A stretch of DNA of 64,000 bases from Corallium rubrum. Taxonomy: Eukaryota; Cnidaria; Anthozoa; Scleralcyonacea; Coralliidae. The first letter of the stretch is position 1; each line of letters begins with the position of its first letter. Where the stretch lies: positions 6,509,467-6,573,466 of the forward strand of contig OZ036010.1 of assembly GCA_964035015.1 (NCBI GenBank). Direction: 5' to 3'. The notes under the pieces are model-generated. The model made no database searches, was not told the DNA's origin, and saw nothing but the letters and a program-made list of their open reading frames with translations. The translations under genes were made by a program, and so were the position numbers. Of this stretch, positions 22,481 through 32,334 are shown piece after piece.

Positions 22481-22579
22481 GGTTTTTTTTGTTATGTTTT
22501 GTTTTTTGTTGTCTTATGCCTATTATCATATTTCAGTTCTATTTTTTTCATTTCATTTTTATGTTTCTCGTTGATATAG

Positions 22580-22875
22580 ATGATGTCGTTGTTCTGCGTG
22601 ACACACCCTTATCGTCTCGCGAGATGTACCGAATAAGTCGACAGATCGTGGATTGGGAAAGACTTGCGAGTCTCATTAACACATCGCAGGCTACGAAAGA
22701 CGATATACGACGTAATGTTATGTACCCGGATGCGAAATCTCGAACGGAGAAAGTTCTCTCCATTTTTAACAACAAGAAAGAATTTTGCCGAGAAAAACTT
22801 GTTGGCTTCCTGAAAGAGATTGGCAAACATGACTTAATATCCACAGTAAAAACCGGTTCATGCCGATGTTTATAA
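22580..22875 (+). CDS. Death-like domain exon 2, terminal
   Basis: The acceptor TCGTTGATATAG ends at 22579; phase 1 in; stop at 22873-22875. Residues LSSREMYRISRQIVDWERLA, the following NTSQATKDDIRRNV, SRTEKVLSIFNNKKEFCREK and LKEIGKHDLI parallel the first Death-like domain (DW near helix 2, KxxFCR..L, x-HDL near the end). The two exons therefore probably arose by internal duplication. The protein ends shortly after in a Cys-rich tail (TGSCRCL). With the two preceding exons this gives a tandem Death-domain C-terminus. Confidence 0.68.
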
Positions 22876-23064
22876 TACCTTGGTCACATAGCTTCTTATA
22901 TTTTTGCTTCTGTCTCTCTCAACGCGCTTTCTCAAGCTGGAGATTAGAGGCAACTCACCGAGGGTCTTTGTCATTTTAATACCATAATTGACTCTGTTTC
23001 TTTTGTTCTCACTTTAATCTCTAATTTCCCCCAAACAGGGGAAATTTCTAATTTTTCCTTCTAA

Positions 23065-23355
23065 AGGTGCTGTTCCACGATGCGATTTTTCTTGCAACTT
23101 GCAACAAATCACTGAATGTTGTAAGTTGCTTAAAAAATCGCACCGTGTAACACCCCATAGCAACTGGCGATTTTGTTATTTTTGCCGTGTTGCAAGTTGC
23201 AAGAAAAGTTGGATGGGTTCTACTTTTTGCTGCAACTTACAACAAAAATCGCAAGTTGCTGAACGTGTAACACCCTTCCTGCAACTTGCGATTTTTTTTT
23301 TCACGAGTAAATTTGTTGTAAGTTGCAAGAAAAATCGTATCGTGTAACAGCACCG
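23065..23355. mobile_element. Foldback MITE downstream of the Death gene
   Basis: The ends AGGTGCTGTTCCACGATGCG and its inverse (CGTAT at the third position) at 23337-23355 form 40-bp arms. Inside, CTTGCAACTT-type words recur in both orientations. Probably in the 3' flank or 3' UTR of the Death-domain gene. Confidence 0.75.
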
Positions 23356-24123
23356 TAACAGGGCATGAATCTCTAAATTCTCCCTCAAGTCAAGTCAAGT
23401 CAAGTCAAGTCAAGTCAAGTCAATTTATTTAATCACAAAAGTTACAAATACAGAAATTACACAATACCGCAAAATAGCAAAGCTAATCGAGGCGGTATGT
23501 GTTTTATACAGTATTATAAGAAAAACAAAAATCTATCACGTTGAAACATTGTGTTTGCTTTCCCCGTAAAGGAAACCAGACACAATGTTATAAATTGTAT
23601 TCGAAATTTTGGCAATAATGTAAAGTAACAAAATGTATAAATAGACAGAGTGATTATATTAACAAAGTAGTGTTAACAAAATAGTGTTGCAATGGAAAGT
23701 TATTTCATTCTAGAATTTTTTTTATTAAGTCCGCTACATCAACATAGGTCCCCTCAAATTCAAGAATTGAAAAAAGTCTCTTTCTAATTTCTTTTCGAAA
23801 AGCCTTTTTTGGCAAGTTTTTCACATCTCCAGGAATTTCATTCCATATAAACTTATACACCTACCCCTGAAAATGACTTTTTTTTGTTGGTTCAACCTAG
23901 AACGCTCGACGTATCACTTTTTTGATTTTGATGCTCGTGTATTATGGGAATGAATTTCAAAAATATTTGTAAATAATTTTAGCAAATTTTCTGGCACCTT
24001 ATTATTGACAACATTCAAAATAGAGAATATTTATGGGTGAAATATTTGTTTCTATGAAAAAAGGGATAGCATGTGTTTGTTTTTGGGTAAAATAAATTAA
24101 TCTGAGTGCCCGTTTTTGCAAAA

Positions 24124-25498
24124 TTAGTAATTATTTGTATATTTCTTTGATGCCTGTCCCCACACACATAATCCGTCACTTAAATATGACTGGGTGAGAG
24201 AACGGTAAATAGTAATCAGTATATTTTGTGGAAGAAAATGTCTTAATTTAGCGATGATGCCAACTGTTCGACTTATTTTAGTGGCAATATAATCAATATG
24301 ATATTTCCACGTAAGATGACAATCAATCAGTATTCCGAAGTATTTTACATAATTTTTGTTTTCAAGAGTAACATAGCTATTACTCGAGTTGTCATATATT
24401 TTAATATTAAGTTGAACATCAAGCTTTTTCTGATAACGACGAAAGATAACAAAATTTGATTTTTTTATATTAAGCAAGAGTTTGTTTACAGTTAATTTCT
24501 CTAATTCGGTATTTACTATTGATTCAAGTAAACGAATATTTTTGTTGGCATAAAGTAGATTATAGTATCATCAGCAAATAGGTAAAATTTAAATTTGCTA
24601 GATGCTTTATATATATCATTTATATAAATTAGGAAAAGTAAAGGTCCCAAGACTGAACCTTGAGGGACTCCGCATACAATTTTCTCTTTGTCAGAAATAG
24701 AATCGCCAAGTTCTCCATTTAAATATGAGGAAAACCATTCATGTATAATCCCCCTAATTCCATAGAATTGTAATTTATCTAAAAGTATGCTATGATTTAC
24801 TGTATCGAACGCTTTTTTCAAGTCAAACACAGCACAAGAGAACATACTTTCATCCATATTACTGTATTTTGTTTGTATCTGATTTATGATGTCCAGTATA
24901 GCATGCTGAGTTGAGTGTGCAGATCTAAAACCATATTGAGCATTATATAACAGGTTATTCTTCTCAATAAAATTTGCTAATCGTTTGTACATTATCTTCT
25001 CAAAAATTCTATTAAAGATAGAGAGCAATGATATTGGTCTATAATTATGTGGATCCGTTTCATCATCAGCTTTATAAATTGGTGTGATTTTGGACATTTT
25101 AAGCTTTGAAGGATATTTCCCCAATTTTCACTTAAAATTTCCTTTGCACACTTCAGCACGCTAACTGGACATGAATAAAGTCCATATGACTTATTGTTAG
25201 GTATTAGTTCAATTTCATGTTTAATTTCTTCACGTGATATTGGATTAAAGAAAAATGACTTTTCTTGTATAATATCTTGCATATAATCAGTAAATTTACT
25301 GTTTGTTGTAGAAAGATTGCTTGTTATTTTACAACCAACAGAAGCAAAATGCTTATTGATCAGATTGGCTAGTTGTAGGGACTCTATAATAAGTTCATTG
25401 GTTTCAGGATCTTTAAGTGAAAAAATAGGTCTTAGATTTTTTTTATTATTGGTGATTAAATTATTTATTCCTTTCCATGTTTTCCTTATGTTGTTCAT
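24124..25498 (-). pseudogene. LINE reverse transcriptase, three broken frames
   Basis: In order: pre-RT (SREEIKHEIELIPNNKSYGL), RT fingers/palm (ISKITPIYKADDETDPHNYR-like start, NYRPISLLS, FDLKKAFDTVNHSILL, GVPQGSVLGPLLF, FADDTI with catalytic Asp pair) and thumb region (YFGILIDCHLTWKYHID). Frames break at about 25000-25120 and 24480-24520. Catalytic residues survive but the frame does not, so it is inactive. Confidence 0.87.
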
Positions 25499-25545
25499 AT
25501 TGCTTTCAAAAAAAGAACGGAAATACGCTCTCTTGCTTGTGCGAA

Positions 25546-26556
25546 TCAGACTTGATAATTTGTTTCGGTACAGTTTATATTTGTTATGGTTTCTGGAAAA
25601 AAAAGAGTTTGTTTTTTAGTTTTTATTGATGTTCTTATTCCACTTGTTATCCAAGGTTTAAGAAATTGTTTTCTTTTACGTGAGGATATTGGTTTCAGTA
25701 GAGCAAATTTATTTGTTAAATTATTCAATTTTTTATAAAAAGAAGAGAACGTCTTATCTATATCGATTATATTGTCATTTTCAGATACTAAACCAACATT
25801 TGCTAATTCAGCATTAAATGCATTAGCCTGAAATTTTGAGAAATCTCTTATTTTCTTCCCTTTATACTTATTTTTTTCTTTTATAGAGAAATTCAAACAA
25901 AACTGTGAAAAATGATCACTAATATTAGAGACTATATTGCCACTTTTTAATGCCTCGGGGTTATTGGTAAAAATGTTGTCGATAATAGTGGCCGAATTAT
26001 TATACACCCTAGTTGGTTTATCAATTATAGGAGTAAAAAAGTAACTTTGTAAAGATAACATAACATCATGACTATAATTACATGTCTCCAATTTGAGAAG
26101 ATCTATGTTGAAGTCGCCTATAATATACATCGGTTTTCCAGTTAAACTATATTTTTCTAGGGTCTCATCCGTGTATGTCATAAATGTGTTGACGATATAT
26201 AATTCCGCATACAATATTTCTCTTATTAACAAATTCTATTTCAATCCATAAAGCTTGAAAAGATTGATTTGACTTCTTTTCCAAAATGGAGTATTTAAGA
26301 ATTTCATTTATATAAACTCTGACTCCTCCTGAAGACAGAGGGGTTGGAACATGTTCAAAATTATATCCTACAATATCAACATTGATATCAAGGATTGTAG
26401 AATTGGTAATTTTTGTTTCCGTAATACCAATTATATCAAAACTGAAATCTAATTCATTTAGAAGATGAGTTTGCAGATTTTCAAAATTACGTCTTAAGCT
26501 TCTTACATTATTATGTAAAATAGAAAAACATGTTTCTACGTTAGAAGTTGAGAAGC
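25546..26556 (-). pseudogene. LINE apurinic endonuclease remains
   Basis: The N-terminal part (NNVRSLRRNFENLQTHL, IIGITETK) lies at about 26240-26550 in a frame different from the C-terminal part. The latter has YIIGDFNIDLL (the catalytic GDFN box), a TRV..ATIIDNIFTN segment and NISDHF (the SDH box). A frameshift near 26220 separates them. The endonuclease order upstream of RT fits the Jockey/CR1/L2 group. Confidence 0.83.
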
Positions 26557-26827
26557 ATTTCTTAAATTACGCAAAACTATGGGGAGAATAATAATTAGAC
26601 CGAACGGAATTGTCAAGTAGGCATGTATAATTTTTTCAAGATTGTTTTTAGATGGAAGATTACTGATATTAATAAGATTACCATAATAAATGTGTAAATA
26701 AAGACCTGTTCTCTTTCTGCTTAGATTTATCACGTACAGGCCTCATTTATGGTGTTCATGTAATGATAAACATGAATAATAATAATAATAATTAGACAAA
26801 TCTAAAAGAGGCATAAGCAAACGGTGT

Positions 26828-26830
<3 letters not shown>

Positions 26831-26896
<66 letters not shown>
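26831..26896. repeat. (TA)n microsatellite at the PLE left end
   Basis: An uninterrupted TA tract immediately before the inverted PLE segment. A matching tract lies at the other end (29979-30048). Its presence at both ends may reflect insertion into, or extension of, a TA tract. Confidence 0.92.
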
Positions 26897-26897
<1 letters not shown>

Positions 26898-27479
26898 CGC
26901 TTACCTCAAAAGTCTGCTACAGGCTGTTTCATCTAAAAAGAATCTTCAGGCAGATGACAATTTTCGAAAACAGGGGGTGCTTATATCCTTCTTGTCGGAA
27001 CGTGGGAGTGTGGGGGCGAAACAATACATGCATTCATGGCTTTGTTGCGCTGTTTGCGCGGAATTTGTTTCGATGACGACATTGACTGATAATTTCTGCT
27101 CTTTTGTTGAGTAAACAATTCTTGTTTTTATCTTTCAAAATATAAAATTTTTCTTCTAAACATAAATTACATCGTTTTGAACCTCGTGTACGAAATAGAA
27201 TGTTTTAAAATTTGCCAATTAATACTAAAATCCTTATTGTTTTCTTTCAATGCCCAAATATATTTCGAAAGTTTGGTGTCGTTTGCATGCTTTTTATGCT
27301 GAAAAGATTTAGTGTGGTTGGCCAATCGCTCTTTGAATGTGGTTGAAGTCATGCCAATGTAATTCTTGATCGTGTTTGTGTTGTTTACTGTGACTGTTGC
27401 TTTGTATACTATGTCCCTAGTCATGCATTGTTTTCTAAGTGGACAATTCGTGTTTTTCTTACAATTGCAACTGCTAGAT
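26897..27479 (-). repeat. Inverted 5'-truncated PLE copy
   Basis: It is the reverse complement of roughly 29327-29910, including the last 85 residues of the GIY-YIG domain (27167-27424 minus), the 3' UTR and the hammerhead-like motif. Residue differences from the direct copy are minimal (TKLSK versus TELSK), implying the same insertion event or very recent duplication. Confidence 0.9.
26913..26954 (-). ncRNA. Hammerhead-ribozyme-like motif 2, inverted copy
   Basis: The reverse complement of the motif at 29851-29892, with the same CTGAAGA and GAAA boxes and GCAGA/TCTGC stem I. It lies in the inverted PLE end. Confidence 0.62.
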
Positions 27480-27590
27480 GAAACAGCCTGTAGCAGACTT
27501 TTGAGGTAAGCGAAAATCTATATTTGCTCTAACTATATGTTATCGAGCACTCTTTGCGTTTCGTAGACCAAAACCCACACGTATATTCGC
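27476..27590 (+). repeat. PLE direct terminal repeat (left pLTR, truncated)
   Basis: AGATGAAACAGCCTGTAGCA and the following ~110 bp equal 29871-29986 with two or three differences. This copy begins inside stem II of the hammerhead-like motif, so it keeps only the 3' half of the ribozyme core. The junction with the inverted copy lies exactly there. Confidence 0.88.
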
Positions 27591-27605
27591 ACCCGTATAT
27601 CGGTT

Positions 27606-29638
27606 GTGCACTCTTGTTTACGTTATTCATTTCTATTTAACTTCAAAATGCGGCAATTTCGATTTGACTATTCACTAAAGAATATCCCAATACCATCACA
27701 GGACGCTTATTTGAAGAATTTTATTGAAAAAGTGGAAAGTGTAATAAAACGTATGAGATGGAAAGCCAATTTCTTTCTTAAAAACAAACAGAGAGAAAAC
27801 CAAAACAACCCTTTCGGCCTTGCGTCCAACAAAACACCTCCTTCTATCCCGGAAATAAAACCTTTCGAAGACGACCTTATAAAACTCATCGAAAATATAC
27901 AATTTCGGCCATATACGAACCAGTTTCAGAAATGTTTGGCTACCGATTTAAAGAAAATTAACTCATCTCCCAACATTTTCATTTTTGCAGACAAAACTAG
28001 GAACATTTATGAAACCCCGCTCGACACATACAACAAGCTCCTACATGACAACATCACAAAAACATATAAGCACGGATCCGAGGACGCTATAGATGAAATT
28101 GATTCGGAACTAAAAGAAATTTCGAACAGTTTAGGAATCGGCGACAAAATTGAAAAAATGAAAAAACGCGAAGCGTTTATATCTTTAAAAGACCACAAAG
28201 AAAATTTCGAAAACAATCCAAAATGCCGATTAATTAACCCCGCTAAAAGCGAATCCGGAAAACTAAGTAAGGTGATTTTGGACAAAATTAATTCTAATTT
28301 GAGACAAAAACTGAATTTAAACCAATGGAGAAATACAAAACAAGTAATTGAGTGGTTTGGCAATATAAAAGATAAGGACAGACATAGTTTTATTTCCTTT
28401 GACATTGTCGATTTCTATCCGTCTATTTCTGAAAAACTATTGGACCAAGCATTATCTTGGGCTTCGAATTTGTCTACTATAACTGAAAACAATATTTCAA
28501 TAATAAAACACGCTAGAAAATCTCTCCTTTTCAATACCGGAATTTCATGGATAAAAAAAGATAGCAATAGTTTGTTTGACGTTACCATGCGGGTTGTTTC
28601 GACGGCGCGGAAGTTTGTGAGTTAGTAGGCCTTTTCATTTTAAATCACCTAAGTAAGAAATTTGGCAAAGAAAGTATTGGCCTATATAGAGATGACGGTT
28701 TAGCTATTATAAAAAGTAAATCAGCACGTTTAGCAGACAAAACAAGGAAAGAACTCCACAAAATTTTCGAGCAGTTTGACCTAAAAATTACCGCCGAATC
28801 AAATTTACGCATAGTAAACTTTTTAGATGTAACTTTCGACCTTAACCATGGAAATTATAGGCCCTATAGGAAGCCCAATGACGATCCGCTTTACATAAAT
28901 AAGCACTCTAACCACCCACCAAGCATCACAAGACAGTTACCTGCATCAATCAACAAGCGCATTGCACTTCTCTCATCAGATGAACAAGTTTTTCAGGAAT
29001 CTGCACCCATATATCAGAACGCACTTAGGCACAGCAACTTTGACTATGATCTTAGCTACACTCAACACACAGCACAGCAACCACACAGGAATAGGCAACG
29101 CAACATCACTTGGTTCAACCCACCTTTTAGCAAGAGTGTAAGCACAAACATAGGACGTAAATTCCTAAATCTAATTGACAAGCACTTCCCACCACACCAC
29201 AAGCTCCATAAGATTTTTAACAGAAACACAGTCAAAGTAAGTTACAGCTGCATGAACAATGTTAAGTCAATAATCACTAAACACAATGCACACATATCTA
29301 GGAATAACATGCCACAGGATAAGGACACTAGCAGTTGCAATTGTAAGAAAAACACGAATTGTCCACTTAGAAAACAATGCATGACTAGGGACATAGTATA
29401 CAAAGCAACAGTCACAGTAAACAACACAAACACGATCAAGAATTACATTGGCATGACTTCAACCACATTCAAAGAGCGATTGGCCAACCACACTAAATCT
29501 TTTCAGCATAAAAAGCATGCAAACGACACCGAACTTTCGAAATATATTTGGGCATTGAAAGAAAACAATAAGGATTTTAGTATTAATTGGCAAATTTTAA
29601 AACATTCTATTTCGTACACGAGGTTCAAAACGATGTAA
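27606..29638 (+). pseudogene. PLE reverse transcriptase with GIY-YIG endonuclease, frameshifted
   Basis: Penelope-type polyprotein. RT part: FRPYTNQFQK region, EAFISLKDHKENFENNPKCR, PAKSESGKLSK and FISFDIVDFYPSIS (first catalytic Asp). A frameshift at about 28590-28625 (two extra bases by reading) stops the first frame at 28625. The other frame continues with GLYRDDGLAII (RT catalytic DD), INKHSNHPPSITRQLP, a Cys-rich linker (CNCKKNTNCPLRKQC) and the GIY-YIG endonuclease (VYKATVTV, NYIGMTSTTFKERLANH with catalytic Arg). Except for the shift every domain is present, so loss was recent. Acts in target-primed reverse transcription at chromosomal nicks. Confidence 0.9.
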
Positions 29639-29850
29639 TTTATGTTTAGAAGAAAAATTTTATATTTTGAAAGATAAAAACAAGAATTGTTTACTCAACA
29701 AAAGAGCAGAAATTATCAGTCAATGTCGTCATCGAAACAAATTCCGCGCAAACAGCGCAACAAAGCCATGAATGCATGTATTGTTTCGCCCCCACACTCC
29801 CACGTTCCGACAAGAAGGATATAAGCACCCCCTGTTTTCGAAAATTGTCA

Positions 29851-29892
29851 TCTGCCTGAAGATTCTTTTTAGATGAAACAGCCTGTAGCAGA
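29851..29892 (+). ncRNA. Hammerhead-ribozyme-like motif 3 (PLE 3' pLTR)
   Basis: CTGAAGA (29856-29862) is followed by a weak stem II, TCT/AGA with a T4 loop, then GAAA (29875-29878). Stem III is ACA/TGT with a GCC loop, the presumed cleavage site is GTA (85-87), and stem I is TCTGC (29851-29855) with GCAGA (29888-29892). Hammerheads in PLE terminal repeats are published for several eukaryotes. This one is read by eye and not folded computationally. Confidence 0.65.
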
Positions 29893-29975
29893 CTTTTGAG
29901 GTAAGCGAAAATATATATTTGCTCTAACTATATGTTATCGAGCACTCTTAGCGTTTCGTAGACCAAAACCCACAC

Positions 29976-30027
<52 letters not shown>

Positions 30028-30048
30028 ATATACGTATATATATATATA
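29872..30048. repeat. PLE right pLTR and flanking (TA)n
   Basis: The direct repeat partner of 27476-27590 ends at about 29986, followed by a TA tract to 30048 interrupted by CTATATACG. Confidence 0.85.
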
Positions 30049-30215
30049 TCATAGACAAACTTATCTTGGTGACAAAGTTTTGATAATAGGATTCTGAATG
30101 TTCAATCATCAGCATCCAAGCGGTGCATCCTCATTAGCATGCATGACCAAACATCCAAACAGTACTCTTTTACACACCAAAGAAATGCATTATTATAAGA
30201 TAATCATGGTATTAC

Positions 30216-30353
30216 AAACTAATACCATGACATGTCGGGAAATTCGTGATTAAATGTCCCCTCAAGCCTCGGGCCCGAGGGACTTTCACAAATCTTCCCG
30301 AACCTTGAGGGGACATTTTATCACTAATTTCCTTCACGTCATGGTATTACTTA
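30216..30353. mobile_element. Foldback MITE (TAATACCATGAC ends)
   Basis: The left arm ACTAATACCATGAC...AATGTCCCCTCAA is inverted at 30303-30350. The centre is GC-rich (CCTCGGGCCCGAGG). A related right half lies at 63830-63880. Confidence 0.75.
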
Positions 30354-31274
30354 TAAATAACTGGACTGCGGGTCCTGCCAAAAAAGTGACCGAACAAAGA
30401 TGGCAGAATATATTCCTGCTCTTAGAAATATGGGTCTTTTCTCTCATGGTAGCGACCGCTGACTTTATTGTCCAAATGTATATTTGACTGTGGGCTCAGC
30501 TGCGCCAGCAGACTAATCAATCCAACTGTTAGTAGAAATTTATATGAGAAAAAGGTCAGCGGTTACCAATATTATATGAAGCTATAAACCGCCATCTTGA
30601 ATCGGTTACCCTCTGTCGTAGTTCCTTTATAACATGAGGCTGAAGCAGCCGTAGTAAACATAACATTTCTGATTTCAGAAACTTTTTAATATTTAGGTAT
30701 TCTATAAGGATAAAATTTGCTTATCGATTATCCTTGACAATAATCCTAAACTTAGTGTCTAAAAATAATGAACTCAAAACATGAAAAAACAGTCCCAACC
30801 TATGTTATCTTCCCGTTATGCTTTAATAGACACGATGCAATTTGCATAGGGGCCCAAATTGAATAGGAAACTAATTTGCATGTGGGCCTGAATGAAACTA
30901 CGATTTGGTGCATAGGACACCCGCAGTTCAGTTAGTTACATGGGTCAGTGCTCCCAACGCAGTCTTTTAAAGGTGCAGGATACTAGATGCAATTTACCAA
31001 CGGTCTTAGTAGCTTTGTACTGCTTGCTTTGAATTTGATTGGTGTTTGAGTAATAATCCTATTTTCTCATTGGTCGTTTAAAAACAAAAAAATCAATCAA
31101 ATTCAAAACAAGAAGTTTCCAACAAATTTCCAATGGATTAGCTTGGCTGAGAAACCAAATAAGAACGGCTTATATTTCCACGGTAGTAAGAGTTTAGAGT
31201 TGTATACATTTAAAGTTAACTCCATACGCTAGTGTTGTAGTAATTAATCGTAAAAAAAGGTCCAATACTTGATG
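30354..31274. other. Repeat-like DNA, no gene
   Basis: 30395-30610 contains inverted words (CATGGTAGCGACCGCTGAC with GTCAGCGGTTACC, and AGATGGC with GCCATCTTG), suggesting another small foldback. The remainder is unremarkable AT-rich DNA. Confidence 0.45.
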
Positions 31275-31515
31275 AAGTGGAGTATAACGACCCTATTGAG
31301 ATTTCCAACAAGTTTTGTGAATATTTTACTAATATTGGTCCCAGTCTTGCTAACAAAACCCCGATCTCGAGTAGAACTCATAAGTCATTCTTAAATGGGA
31401 ATTTTGTTAATTCAATATTTCTTGACTCTGCAACTCAACAAGAAATAATCGAGATTTCAAATTCGTTCCGCCCGGCAATTGCGGCTGGTTATGATAATAT
31501 ACCGATGGTAATCAA
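31275..31515 (+). pseudogene. LINE fragment, linker before RT
   Basis: The frame has FCEYFTNIGPSLANK, SFLNGNFVNSIFLD, TQQEIIEISNSF and AAGYDNIPM, the segment just before the RT palm in CR1/L2-type LINEs. It is cut off at about 31510, where a dispersed repeat starts. Opposite strand from the LINEs on either side. Confidence 0.72.
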
Positions 31516-31590
31516 CTTTAGCACGCAAATCAATTTTAGCACGCAAATCCTATGGGAGCTGTTTTCATGACACTTCATACCACACTATAA
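31512..31590. repeat. Dispersed repeat shared with 41169-41228
   Basis: TTAGCACGCAAATCCTATGG, then GAGCTGTTTTCATGACACTT and ATACCACACTATAA recur with changes at 41169-41228. Confidence 0.65.
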
Positions 31591-32185
31591 AGATTGAGCG
31601 TTCATATTTTAACTACTATTATTTAAAAAGCCCTAACATGAGATAAGCACTATTTATAATACGAGGAAGATTTGTAGATAGATACATTACATTTATTTAG
31701 CTTTTGGCCTGTTGACTCGGGTCTTTATCAGAGTAATATTTATCTACAATATCTTTGACTGTAGAATATAATAATAAGGAGAAATGCTTATTAAGTTAAA
31801 GCATGGGTAAAATGTTTTTATTAATGTATTATCGACATTACACGATTATATTTCTTTGATAACAGTGACGCTAAAATATCTTGTTGTGAATTGAAGATAG
31901 ATAAAATACGTCACCAGATACATAAAATCATCACTGTTGATTTGTCTTGATTTCTCTAAAACTTTCACTTCTCATCTTTAATTAAAGGTATCAGCAACAA
32001 AAATTACAAGTACACATTTTTTAATTTCTGATTAACAAACTGTCTTGCGATGGTATCCAAGTAAACAAAACAACTCTTGTGCCAAAAAACATCACTAATT
32101 TCGACAAAAGACATTTTTTCCGTTCGCCATCTTGTTGTAAGACCTTGCTAATTAATTGACGTCACAAGCTGGGTAAACATTATGA
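31591..32185. other. AT-rich DNA, no gene
   Basis: Nothing coding. GACGTCACAAGCTGGGTAAA at about 32159-32178 is the inverse of a block near 34370-34390, suggesting the LINE between them inserted into an older inverted-repeat element. Confidence 0.4.
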
Positions 32186-32187
32186 AA

Positions 32188-32273
32188 CTTATATAAATAA
32201 GTTTTGTGGAAACACCACGTAAACTATTTCTTTGCTTAAGTTTACGTGGTGTTTCCACAAAACTTATTTATAT
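32188..32273. repeat. Perfect-looking hairpin, about 38-bp arms
   Basis: AATAAGTTTTGTGGAAACAC, continuing to GTAAACT, is mirrored after an ~18-bp loop as AGTTTAC ... GTGTTTCCACAAAACTTATT. Confidence 0.8.
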
Positions 32274-32334
32274 TACTTTATCGCCATGAAAACGTTCAAA
32301 GAATTAATTATGAAACTTATTCTTCTGGCAGTTG

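Larger units (their letters stand above)
23386..26733 (-). mobile_element. LINE retrotransposon (Jockey/CR1/L2-like), decayed
   Basis: The minus strand carries an apurinic endonuclease region, then reverse transcriptase, then a 3' UTR ending in a (CAAGT)n tail at 23386-23418 (plus-strand reading). Several frameshifts break the ORF. The clade is inferred from residue patterns and the short-repeat tail. The 5' end at about 26733 is approximate. Confidence 0.85.
26897..29990 (+). mobile_element. Penelope-like retroelement with inverted and direct terminal copies
   Basis: Segments: an inverted, 5'-truncated end copy (26897-27479), a direct terminal copy (pLTR, 27476-27590), the RT/GIY-YIG coding body (27606-29638), then the 3' pLTR (29872-29986). 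(TA)n lies on both sides. Tandem pLTRs plus an inverted truncated copy are characteristic of Penelope-like elements. The RT frame is broken at about 28590-28625. Confidence 0.9.

Noticed and set aside
22254-22574. Val/Leu/Phe-rich membrane-like frames before the last Death exon
   Set aside because: Pyrimidine-rich low-complexity intron; frames lack their own splice logic.
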